NCBI GenBank assembly: GCA_016710525.1
Contig: JADJVQ010000119.1
Span: 1-5,116, forward strand
Length of the DNA: 5,116 nt
DNA from: Burkholderiaceae bacterium
GTDB lineage: Bacteria > Pseudomonadota > Gammaproteobacteria > Burkholderiales > Burkholderiaceae_E
Direction of reading: 5' to 3'
A program made the translations under genes and the position numbers. Shown piece by piece: positions 1 through 5,116 of the stretch (position 1 is the first letter of the stretch; each line of letters starts with the position of its first letter). Under the pieces are notes generated by a model. It did not search any database. It was not told where the DNA came from and worked only from the letters and a program-made list of their open reading frames with translations.

Positions 1-988
1 TCAACCCGAGCCGCCGGATCACCGGCACCCAGCGCTCGCTCTCGCGGCGGATCAGTTGGCCAAAGGCTTCCGGTGTTCCACCCACGATGGGCGCGTTGAG
101 CCGCTCGAAACTCTGGCGGACTTCGGGCTTGGCCATGGCCTGATTGAAGACAGCATTCAGCTTCGTGATGACCTCGATGGGGGTCGCCGCGGGTGCCGCC
201 AAGCCCGCATACGCGACTCCCTCGGCCGCCGGGAACCCGAGTTCACGGACCGACGGCGTACCGGGCAGGGTCGCAAGACGGGTGGGATGCGTGACCGCCA
301 AGGCGCGCAGTTGGCCCGCCGCGATCGGCGGCGAACTGGTGGCCACCGGATCGATGAGCACCGGTACCTGACCGGCCAGCACATCCTGGATCGCCGGCGC
401 GCTGCCGCGATAAGCGACATGAATGAATTTGGTGCCGTACTCGACGTTGAGCATCTGGCCGGCGAGATGGCCCACCGTTCCGATGCCCGGCGTGGCGTAG
501 GGAATCTCGCGCTGCCGAGCCGCCTCGATCAGTTCGGCGAAATTCTTGTACGGCTGCTTGGCCCCCACCGAGATGATGAACCCCTGTCCGGAGATGTGAA
601 TGACCGGCTGCAGATCCTTTTGCACATCGTAGGGCAGCTTGGCCATCAGTCCCGGATTGGTGGACATCGGCAGGCTGCCCAGCAGCAGCGTGTGGCCATC
701 GGGCTTGGACTTGACCACCGCATCGGTGCCGATCACCGAGCCCGCGCCGGGCTTGTTCTCGACGACCACCGTCTGCCCGAGAATCTCACCTGCCGCCTTG
801 CCCAGGATTCTCGCGTAGGCATCGGCCGTGCCGCCGGCGGCCACCGGCACCACGATCCGAATTGGCTGGTTCGGGAAACCCGCCGCCGATTGCGCCATTG
901 CGGGCCACGGCAAACACAAGACACCAGCCGCCAGCAGCAGACGGCGAGTCCGCCAATCAATGCCCTTGCTCCGAATCGATCGCGACAT
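1..988 (-). CDS. Bug/TctC-family tripartite tricarboxylate transporter substrate-binding protein (3' end cut by window edge)
   Basis: Periplasmic solute-binding protein of the Bug (TctC) family, which captures small organic acids or related compounds, sometimes for a TctAB membrane complex. The minus frame from ATG at 988 gives 329 codons with no stop before the edge. Family members are about 320-330 aa, so only the last few residues are probably missing. Residues 1-32 look like a signal peptide: RTRR, a hydrophobic run LLLAAGVLCL, and a cleavage-like AMA before Q33. Family hallmarks follow: QPIRIVVPVAAGG (41-53) with D56, then VVVENKPGAGSVIG (74-87), KPDGHTLLLG (95-104), YATPGIGTVGHLAG (164-177) and VAYRGSAPAIQDVLAGQV (191-208). 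The start is supported by GGGGAGG four bases upstream and by the TGATG overlap with the monooxygenase stop, which implies translational coupling. The ligand cannot be read from sequence. No TctA or TctB gene is in the window, and many Bug proteins are orphans. Family assignment is firm. Confidence 0.93.
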   Translation of the reverse strand, partial: MSRSIRSKGIDWRTRRLLLAAGVLCLPWPAMAQSAAGFPNQPIRIVVPVAAGGTADAYARILGKAAGEILGQTVVVENKPGAGSVIGTDAVVKSKPDGHTLLLGSLPMSTNPGLMAKLPYDVQKDLQPVIHISGQGFIISVGAKQPYKNFAELIEAARQREIPYATPGIGTVGHLAGQMLNVEYGTKFIHVAYRGSAPAIQDVLAGQVPVLIDPVATSSPPIAAGQLRALAVTHPTRLATLPGTPSVRELGFPAAEGVAYAGLAAPAATPIEVITKLNAVFNQAMAKPEVRQSFERLNAPIVGGTPEAFGQLIRRESERWVPVIRRLGL

Positions 989-2346
989 CAAGCCTCCCCG
1001 GCGCGCATGGCTGGATGGCTGGCCGGCAGGCGCGTCTGACCGAACAGCTTCTCGCGAAGACTACCCTGTCGATAGCGGGTCTTGAAGGCGCCCCGGGCCT
1101 GCAACTCGGGTACGACGAAGCGACTGACATCCGACCAGCACTCGGGCGCCACCGTGCGCGATAAATTGAAACCATCGACGCCCGCCTTCTCGGTCCATCG
1201 GATCAGCGCATCGGCGATCTGCTCACCGCTGCCCACCATCGGCACCTGCCGGCTGCCCAGCATCATCTGCTGCAGCAACTTGCGTTTTGTCCAGCCCGGG
1301 CCCTGACTGCGGGTCAGTGCCTCGACGTTCGATGTGATGGCCTGACTCGCGGAGGCATCGACCGGCTCGTCGAGATCGAACCGAGCCAGATCCACGCCCA
1401 GCGAAGCGGCCGCATGAACCAGCGCAGCTTCACTGCTGACGTACTGGCGGTAGTCCTGGAATTTTTCCTGCGCTTCGGCAGCGCTCGCGCCGGTGATGAT
1501 GGTGGCGCCCAGGAAGATCCGGATGTCGTCGGGCGAGCGGCCCATCGCCTGCGCCTGGCCGCGGATATCGTCGACGATCAGTCGCACCCCCGCTTCGGCC
1601 TGGCCATTCAGGAACACGCACTCGGCATGCGTCGCGGCGAATCGTCGACCACGGGGCGAGGAGCCGGCCTGGTAGAGCAAAGGAGTGCGCTGAGGCGAAG
1701 GCTCGCTCAGATGAATCGCATCCACCTGATACTGCTTGCCGTGATGATGCACGGCCTTCACCTGGGCGGGATCGGCATAGACACCGCTGCTGCGATCGGC
1801 CAGCACCGCATCGTCCGACCAACTGTGCTGCCAAAGACGGTAGACGAGTTGCATGTATTCATCGGCCAGGTCGTAGCGGTCGTCATGCGCCGGCTGACGC
1901 GCAAAGCCGGCCGCGCGCGCCGCGCTGTCCAGATAACCGGTGACGATGTTCCAGCCCACCCGGCCGCGAGTCAGGTGATCGAGTGTCGACATGCGCCGTG
2001 CAAAGGGATACGGCGCCTCATAGAGCAGATTGGCGGTCACCCCGAAGCCCAGATGGGTGGTGCAGGCCGCCATCGCGGGAACGAGCAGCATCGGATCGTT
2101 CACCGGCACCTGCACCGCGCCCCGGATGGCCGCATCCGCATCGCCGCCATACACGTCGTAGACCCCGAGCACATCGGCCAGGAACAGGCCATCGAAGAGA
2201 CCGGCTTCCAATGTGCGTGCCAGCTCCATCCAGTAGGACAGATCAAGGTAACGGGTGGTCTGATCGCGCGGATGCCGCCATAAGCCATGCTGGATATGAC
2301 CGACGCAGTTCATGTCGAAGGCGTTCAACAGGATCTCGCGGGGCAT
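988..2346 (-). CDS. NtaA/DmoA-family FMN-dependent (LLM class) monooxygenase
   Basis: A complete 452-aa cytoplasmic flavin monooxygenase of the bacterial luciferase-like group (NtaA/SnaA/DszA/DmoA branch). Characterised members use FMNH2 from a separate flavin reductase plus O2 to oxidise nitrilotriacetate, dimethyl sulfide, dibenzothiophene sulfone and similar compounds. Visible motifs are LNAFDMNCVGHIQHGLWRHP (7-26), FDGLFLADVLGVYDVY (51-66), GRVGWNIVTG (128-137, the typical NIVT flavin-region motif), EPSPQRTPLLYQAGSSPRG (215-233) and GSGEQIADAL (372-381). Length matches the family at about 440-460 aa. The ATG at 2346 gives the expected N-terminus, but no strong Shine-Dalgarno sequence is obvious before it. 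The stop overlaps the start of the Bug binding protein by one base, so the two are very likely one operon. The substrate is unknown; the transporter partner suggests it is imported. No flavin reductase (NtaB-like) gene is present here. Confidence 0.95.
   Translation of the reverse strand: MPREILLNAFDMNCVGHIQHGLWRHPRDQTTRYLDLSYWMELARTLEAGLFDGLFLADVLGVYDVYGGDADAAIRGAVQVPVNDPMLLVPAMAACTTHLGFGVTANLLYEAPYPFARRMSTLDHLTRGRVGWNIVTGYLDSAARAAGFARQPAHDDRYDLADEYMQLVYRLWQHSWSDDAVLADRSSGVYADPAQVKAVHHHGKQYQVDAIHLSEPSPQRTPLLYQAGSSPRGRRFAATHAECVFLNGQAEAGVRLIVDDIRGQAQAMGRSPDDIRIFLGATIITGASAAEAQEKFQDYRQYVSSEAALVHAAASLGVDLARFDLDEPVDASASQAITSNVEALTRSQGPGWTKRKLLQQMMLGSRQVPMVGSGEQIADALIRWTEKAGVDGFNLSRTVAPECWSDVSRFVVPELQARGAFKTRYRQGSLREKLFGQTRLPASHPAMRAGEA
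993..999 (-). promoter_or_regulatory. Ribosome binding site of the binding-protein gene
   Basis: GGGGAGG on the minus strand lies inside the 3' end of the monooxygenase gene, four bases before the ATG at 988. It supports the chosen start and, with the TGATG stop/start overlap (990-986), suggests coupled translation of the two genes. Confidence 0.7.
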
Positions 2347-2371
2347 GGCGGTTTGGTTCCAGTCCTGTGAA

Positions 2372-2446
2372 TCAGTCAGGCAGCGCCGCGTCGAGTGCGG
2401 TGATGTCGATCCTGGTCATGTCCATCATCTCGGCGAACTCCACCAT
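2372..2446 (-). CDS. Small ORF (24 aa) or gene remnant upstream of the monooxygenase
   Basis: ATG at 2446 opens 24 codons, reading MVEFAEMMDMTRIDITALD and ending in AALPD, with a stop at 2374-2372. This is 25 bases before the monooxygenase start and on the same strand. The frame stays open upstream as far as a TGA near 2510, adding about 21 residues without a start codon. The composition (acidic, few arginines) looks more protein-like than the arginine-rich chance frames around it. It could be a leader peptide, or the C-terminal scrap of a degraded or frameshifted operon gene. No clear Shine-Dalgarno sequence precedes the ATG and I do not recognise a family. Low confidence that it is translated. 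Confidence 0.25.
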   Translation of the reverse strand: MVEFAEMMDMTRIDITALDAALPD

Positions 2447-2484
2447 CGGCTGGTCTGAAGCAGACGAGGGACTCTGGGAAAACC

Positions 2485-2504
2485 CGAGTCGGGCGCCCCA
2501 CTCG
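2485..2504. repeat. 20-bp imperfect palindrome, candidate operator
   Basis: CGAGTCGGGCGCCCCACTCG equals its own reverse complement except for one symmetric pair (C·C at arm position 6). The core GGGCGCCC is perfect. It sits in the divergent region, 139 bases upstream of the monooxygenase start and 167 before the PIN-like start. It lacks a following T-run, so an intrinsic terminator is unlikely; a binding site for a dimeric regulator is possible. This is inference from symmetry only. Confidence 0.4.
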
Positions 2505-2658
2505 AATGATCATACCGAAGGAGCGGTCCCATACGGCAGACACGCGTCCGCCAAGAAAGGTCTCGGCAAGGCGGGTTGCCTGATCAGCCGAACCATTCGT
2601 CGCCCTCTTCTTGTCAGGCGGGCGCACCTCGCCGCGGGCTGGTTGAAACCGCAAGCCT

Positions 2659-2662
2659 GGAG
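2659..2662 (+). promoter_or_regulatory. Ribosome binding site of the PIN-like gene
   Basis: GGAG lies eight bases before ATG 2671. The spacing is good and it supports the start that gives the conserved YVLVDFENVQ N-terminus. Confidence 0.6.
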
Positions 2663-2842
2663 CGCTGGGGATGCAGACTCAATACGTCCTTGTCGACTTC
2701 GAAAACGTTCAGCCGAAGGACCTTGTCCCCTTGAAAGATGGCCCCTACCGGGTTCGCCTTTTCCTGGGGCCGAATCAGACCAAGATTCCCCTCAGCCTGG
2801 CCACTTCGATGCAGGATCTGGGTCGCGAGTCCCAGTATGTTG

Positions 2843-2845
2843 CCT
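2843..2845 (+). other. Frameshift site 1 (missing base in C run)
   Basis: The sequence GTTGCCTGGAAGCC should read GTTGCCCTGGAAGCC to keep the conserved YVALEAAGSNAVDF reading. A single C appears to be missing from a CCC run. Confidence 0.75.
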
Positions 2846-2887
2846 GGAAGCCGCCGGTTCGAACGCAGTCGATTTCATGATCGCGTA

Positions 2888-2889
2888 CA
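2888..2889 (+). other. Frameshift site 2 (missing T)
   Basis: GCGTACACTCC should read GCGTACTACTCC for the family-typical IAYYSGKLAAQ. One T is missing between the bases at 2888 and 2889. This one is not in a homopolymer but in a TAC repeat. Confidence 0.7.
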
Positions 2890-3329
2890 CTCCGGCAAGC
2901 TCGCCGCCCAGGAGCCGACGGCCAGCTTTCATATCATCTCCAAGGACGGCGGCTTTGATCCGATGATCACTCAGCTCAGACGGCAGGGCCTGACGGTAGA
3001 CCGATCGATTTCGATTGCCCTGATGCCCTGTCAGCAAAAGACCGAGCCGACCACTGACGATGAACGCCTCGCCTGTCTGCGCGCGCAGTTTCAACGTCAT
3101 CCGGCCAACAGGCCCAAGACAGAGAAGGCGCTACAAGGACGGATCCGCACGCATTTCCGGCAGCATCTGGATGATGAAGGCGTTGCTGCGCTGATCGAGC
3201 GAATGCGAACACTGGGTCTGATCGCGCTGACCGGCGGCAAAGTCAGCTACTCATTGTCGGGCTTGCATCCGAGGTCGCGTGATCGAACCACCTGCCTAAG
3301 GCCACCGGAGAGGTGCGGCACAGCGAGCC

Positions 3330-3683
3330 TCATCGGCGTCGCACGAAGCGCAGTCCAAGAAAGGTGCTCACGCTGATGACCAGCAAGCCATCCCCATGGG
3401 CAGCCATAGCTGCCGGGCGGAGTAGACCTTGGCGGTCTCGGGCCTGGAGGGGAGATAAATCATCGGGAAGTTGTCGCCGGCCCGAGCCTCGGTGTTGAAG
3501 GTGGCGAGTGTCCTGATCTGCACGACCTTCACCCGACTCACGACGCCCTTCGCGCGTTCACCAAAGAGAGCGAGCGGCAACTCCTTCATCGCCAGTGACA
3601 CCGAGCCGACCAGGGCGAGTGCGAGGAGCCCTGCGCCCAGGAGTCTGATGAACCGGTTTTCGCGCGACTGGGTTGAATCTCAT
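3330..3683 (-). pseudogene. DUF3592-like small membrane protein, disrupted by two single-base indels
   Basis: A small predicted membrane protein of about 117 aa after correction. The start at 3683 reads MRFNPVAR; the frame then changes at an AAAA run (3657-3660, one extra A) to NRFIRLLGAGLLALALVG, a first membrane segment (about residues 11-30). The central soluble part contains ERAKGVVSRVKVV and the segment MIYLPSRPETAKVYSARQLW, which resembles the YxPxNPxxAxI-LW pattern of DUF3592 proteins. Near 3387-3395 one base (probably a G) is missing. Correction replaces the abrupt end MACWSSA with LLVISVSTFLGLRFVRRR and a stop at 3330, giving a second membrane segment with a positive tail. The alternative GTG start at 3601 would delete the first membrane segment. 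DUF3592 function is unknown. The gene converges on the PIN-like gene, and their 3' ends overlap by about 47 bases if the latter's read-through tail is real. Confidence 0.6.
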
Positions 3684-4037
3684 GACTGTTCTCGAACGAG
3701 AGGACAGTCTGAGCGAGGCCAGTTTCGATCGGCCTGCGGGGCGAGCCTGGTCTGTTTCATTGATTCCCTCTCGACAGTCAAGCACCCAGCGCAGCGGCAT
3801 CTGGTCAGAATCACCGCAAGCTGATCGCGCCGCCTGCTGATCGACTTCATGCAACAGAGAGAGCGGCCGATATGCAGGCCTGCCCTAGCTTCCTCTACCG
3901 GGCCTTTTTGACGGCATTTGAAATTCCTGTTTGCCTGCTCATGCGCCTATGTGTAGTAAGTTCATCGCGCCCGATCCTCATCGGCAGGCAAGTTCTTTTA
4001 TCACCAAAATCAAGTCCAACGGACTCAGGGGCGCCCC
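3684..4037. other. Divergent intergenic region upstream of carboxylase and DUF3592-like gene
   Basis: About 354 bases without a supportable gene. The open frame across it on the plus strand (from 3872) continues antisensically to carboxylase codon structure and is arginine/proline-rich, so I treat it as chance. A weak sigma70-like pair, TTGCCT (3931-3936) and TAGTAA (3954-3959) with a 17-base spacer, could drive the carboxylase gene, but matches are poor (4/6 and 3/6). The local base composition is less GC-rich at 3905-4020, as expected for a promoter region. No RNA gene or strong terminator was seen. Confidence 0.4.
4027..4031 (+). promoter_or_regulatory. Possible ribosome binding site of the carboxylase gene
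   Basis: AGGGG lies six bases before two consecutive ATC codons (4038 and 4041). It is the only Shine-Dalgarno-like string at a sensible distance from the conserved N-terminus, and so points to an ATC start or a mutated ATG there. Confidence 0.35.
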
Positions 4038-5116
4038 ATCATCGACCACCCTGCCAGTCACGCAAGGCCGTTCCGGTCCGTCCTGATCGCCAATCGGGGC
4101 GAGATCGCCATCCGCATCGCACGGGCTGCCGGCGAACTCGGCCTTCGAACCGTCGCAATCTGCTCGCAAGACGACGAGACCAGCCCCCACGGCTTCGCCG
4201 CCGATGCACGATTGATGCTGCCAGGCAGCGGCGCGGCGGCCTACCTCGACATCGACGCGGTGATCGATGCGGCGCGGCAGGCCGGCTGCGAGGCCATCCA
4301 CCCCGGCTATGGCTTTCTGAGCGAGAACGCCGGATTCGCCCGGCGCTGCCACGAGGCGGGCCTGGTGTTTGTCGGGCCATCCCCGGCGGTGCTTGATTTG
4401 TTCGGCGACAAGCTCCAGGCGCGGGCGCTGGCGCGCCAGCTCGGCGTGCCGGTGCTGCCCGGCACCGACGGCCCCTGCACGCTGGCCGAGGCCGAGGCCT
4501 TCCTTCAGGGTCTCGGCCCGGGCGCGGGCGATGGTCAAGGCGGTGGCGGGGGGCGGCGGCCGGGGCATGCGGGCGGTCGATTCGCTCGCGGCGCTCGCCG
4601 CGGCCTATCCGCGTTGTCGCTCCGAAGCGGCCAGCGCCTTCGGCGTTGCCGATGTCTACCTCGAAGCGCTGGTCGCCCCGGCCCGCCACATCGAGATCCA
4701 GGTGCTGGGCGACGGCGCGCGGGTCAGTCACCTCGGTGAGCGCGACTGCAGCCTGCAGCACCGCCACCAGAAGCTGATCGAGATCGCGCCCAGCCCCTGG
4801 TTGCCCGCCGGACTGCGCGATGCCATCACCCAGGCCGCGATGCGCCTGACCGAGGCCAGCGGCTATCGCGGTGTGGGCACCATGGAGTTCCTGGTGGGCG
4901 AGAACGGCGCGGCCGGCGCCGCGGGCTTCGTGTTCATCGAGGCCAATCCGCGGCTGCAGGTCGAGCACACCGTCACCGAGGCGGTCACCGGCGTCGATCT
5001 CGTCCAGACCCAACTGCGTCTGGCCATGGGTGAATCACTGCCTGATCTCGGGCTGGACGCGCCACGCGCGCCCGCCCCCCGCGGTCATGCCATCCAGTTC
5101 CGGGTGACCATGGACC
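4038..5116 (+). pseudogene. Biotin carboxylase domain of an acyl-CoA carboxylase, frameshifted and cut by the window edge
   Basis: N-terminal part of an ATP-grasp biotin carboxylase, which carboxylates biotin with ATP and bicarbonate in acyl-CoA, propionyl-, methylcrotonyl- or related carboxylases. Frame a (4038 to about 4526) contains SVLIANRGEIAIRIARAAGE (4077 on), EAIHPGYGFLSENAGFA, VFVGPSPAVLDLFGDK and GVPVLPGT. Frame b (about 4528-5116) continues with MVKAVAGGGGRGMRAV, the ATP-binding glycine loop, then ARHIEIQVLGDG, ERDCSLQHRHQKLIEIAPSP, TMEFLVGE, FIEANPRLQVEHTVTEAVTG (the Glu/Asn/Arg metal and biotin site) and GHAIQFRV at the edge. Removing one G from GGG at 4526-4528 joins the frames. 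No ATG, GTG or TTG exists in frame between the upstream TAA (near 3956) and the conserved core; ATC 4038 is the best-placed candidate. Motif details (GSGAAAYLD, GHAIQ-RV) remind me of long fused biotin carboxylase/carboxyltransferase proteins of about 1,100 aa, but the 3' part is not visible. Family is firm; subtype is tentative. Confidence 0.82.
4526..4528 (+). other. Frameshift site in the biotin carboxylase gene (extra G)
   Basis: GGCGCGGGCGATGGTC should read GGCGCGGCGATGGTC so that FLQGLGPGA joins AMVKAVAGGGG. The extra base lies in a GGG run. As given, the upstream frame terminates near 4739. Confidence 0.75.

Larger units (their letters stand above)
2347..2670. other. Divergent intergenic region between monooxygenase operon and PIN-like gene
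   Basis: About 324 bases lie between two divergent genes. The region holds a short minus-strand reading frame (2446-2372), a 20-bp near-palindrome (2485-2504), an 8-bp palindrome (2506-2513) and the plus-strand ribosome binding site at 2659-2662. On the minus strand TATGAT (2514-2509) resembles a -10 box, but I found no convincing -35 box about 17 bases upstream. No RNA gene and no intrinsic terminator were seen. Promoters for both flanking genes probably lie here, by inference from the divergent layout. Confidence 0.5.
2671..3376 (+). pseudogene. PIN/NYN-like putative nuclease, disrupted by two -1 frameshifts
   Basis: The gene for a predicted small metal-dependent RNase-like protein (PIN-like fold) reads in three frames. 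Frame a, 2671 to about 2843, encodes MQTQYVLVDFENVQPKDL onward to SQYVA. Frame b, about 2844-2888, encodes LEAAGSNAVDFMIAY. Frame c, from about 2891, encodes SGKLAAQEPTASFHIISKDG onward. One C missing from a CCC run near 2844 and one T missing between 2888 and 2889 restore IAYYSGKLAAQ. In the corrected protein the expected acidic residues are all present: D9 and N12 in VDFENV, D68 in VDF, and D93 and D97 in SKDGGFD. A C-terminal helical region (about 3058-3258, TEKALQGRIRTHF to GGKVSYSL) matches the usual winged-helix-like tail of these proteins. Codons after about 3263 are Arg/Cys-rich and look like read-through, so the true stop may also be lost. Without correction the first frame ends after 69 aa. 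The cellular target is unknown. Confidence 0.8.

Noticed and set aside
56..1039. Long plus-strand open frame (327 codons)
   Set aside because: It is antisense to the Bug binding protein, is Arg/His/Asp-rich without recognisable domains, and arises from GC-biased codon use of the real gene.
1414..2283. Long plus-strand open frame (289 codons)
   Set aside because: It lies antisense to the clearly recognisable monooxygenase and has shadow-like composition.
2376..2654. Minus-strand open frame of 92 codons upstream of the monooxygenase
   Set aside because: It has a TTG start overlapping the ribosome binding site of the divergent gene, no recognisable family, and an arginine-rich end in a different frame from the more protein-like 2372-2446 stretch.
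1983..2966. Long plus-strand open frame (327 codons) crossing the intergenic region
   Set aside because: It is Arg/Ser/Pro-rich, and starts antisense in the monooxygenase. Only the short stretch at about 2844-2888 is real coding, as the middle segment of the frameshifted PIN-like gene.
3286..3316. Inverted repeat CACCT / AGGTG between the convergent genes
   Set aside because: The arms are only five bases, the loop is long and there is no T-run on either strand, so it is not convincing as a bidirectional terminator.
3878..3909. Possible intrinsic terminator: AGGCC and GGCCT followed by TTTTT
   Set aside because: The stem is only five base pairs with a loop of about 20 bases, and no supported plus-strand gene ends just before it.
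3872..4396. Plus-strand open frame of 174 codons with ATG starts ahead of the carboxylase
   Set aside because: Beyond 4038 it is a +1-frame shadow of the carboxylase, extremely Arg-rich. Joining it to the carboxylase would require another indel with no supporting motif.
3978..5013. Two minus-strand open frames (196 and 324 codons)
   Set aside because: Both are antisense to the biotin carboxylase motifs and contain no recognisable domain.

Overview
The window is GC-rich DNA that looks proteobacterial. The best fit is a betaproteobacterium of the Burkholderiales type, because it carries a Bug/TctC-family periplasmic binding protein, a family greatly expanded in that group. It is paired with an NtaA/DmoA-type flavin monooxygenase. 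The taxonomic call is inference from gene content only. No RNA gene, mobile element or CRISPR array was seen.

Left part (1-2346, minus strand): an apparent two-gene operon. An intact FMN-dependent monooxygenase (2346 to 988) overlaps by one base, in a TGATG junction, a Bug-family binding protein that starts at 988 and runs off the left edge, probably within a few codons of its stop. The pair suggests capture of a small carboxylated or sulfur/nitrogen-containing organic compound and its oxidative cleavage. A small open stretch just upstream (2372-2446) could be a leader peptide or the remnant of a lost upstream gene.

Middle (2347-2670): a divergent intergenic region. It holds a 20-bp near-perfect palindrome and an adjacent 8-bp palindrome, which are candidate regulator sites.

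Right part (2671-5116): three genes, each recognisable but disrupted by single-base indels. A PIN/NYN-like putative nuclease (plus strand, 2671 to about 3263-3376) needs two frame corrections. A small two-membrane-segment DUF3592-like protein (minus strand, 3683-3330) also needs two and converges on the nuclease gene. The N-terminal part of a biotin-dependent carboxylase (plus strand, from about 4038 off the right edge) needs one correction and has no ATG, GTG or TTG start in frame. Most lesions are in short homopolymers and conserved protein sequence continues on both sides of each. They are therefore either very recent mutations or indel errors in the assembly; the sequence alone cannot decide.

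I saw no clear evidence of a novel multi-gene defence or mobile system. The most useful observations are the frameshift cluster, the missing carboxylase start codon, the coupled monooxygenase-transporter unit and the palindromic intergenic region.
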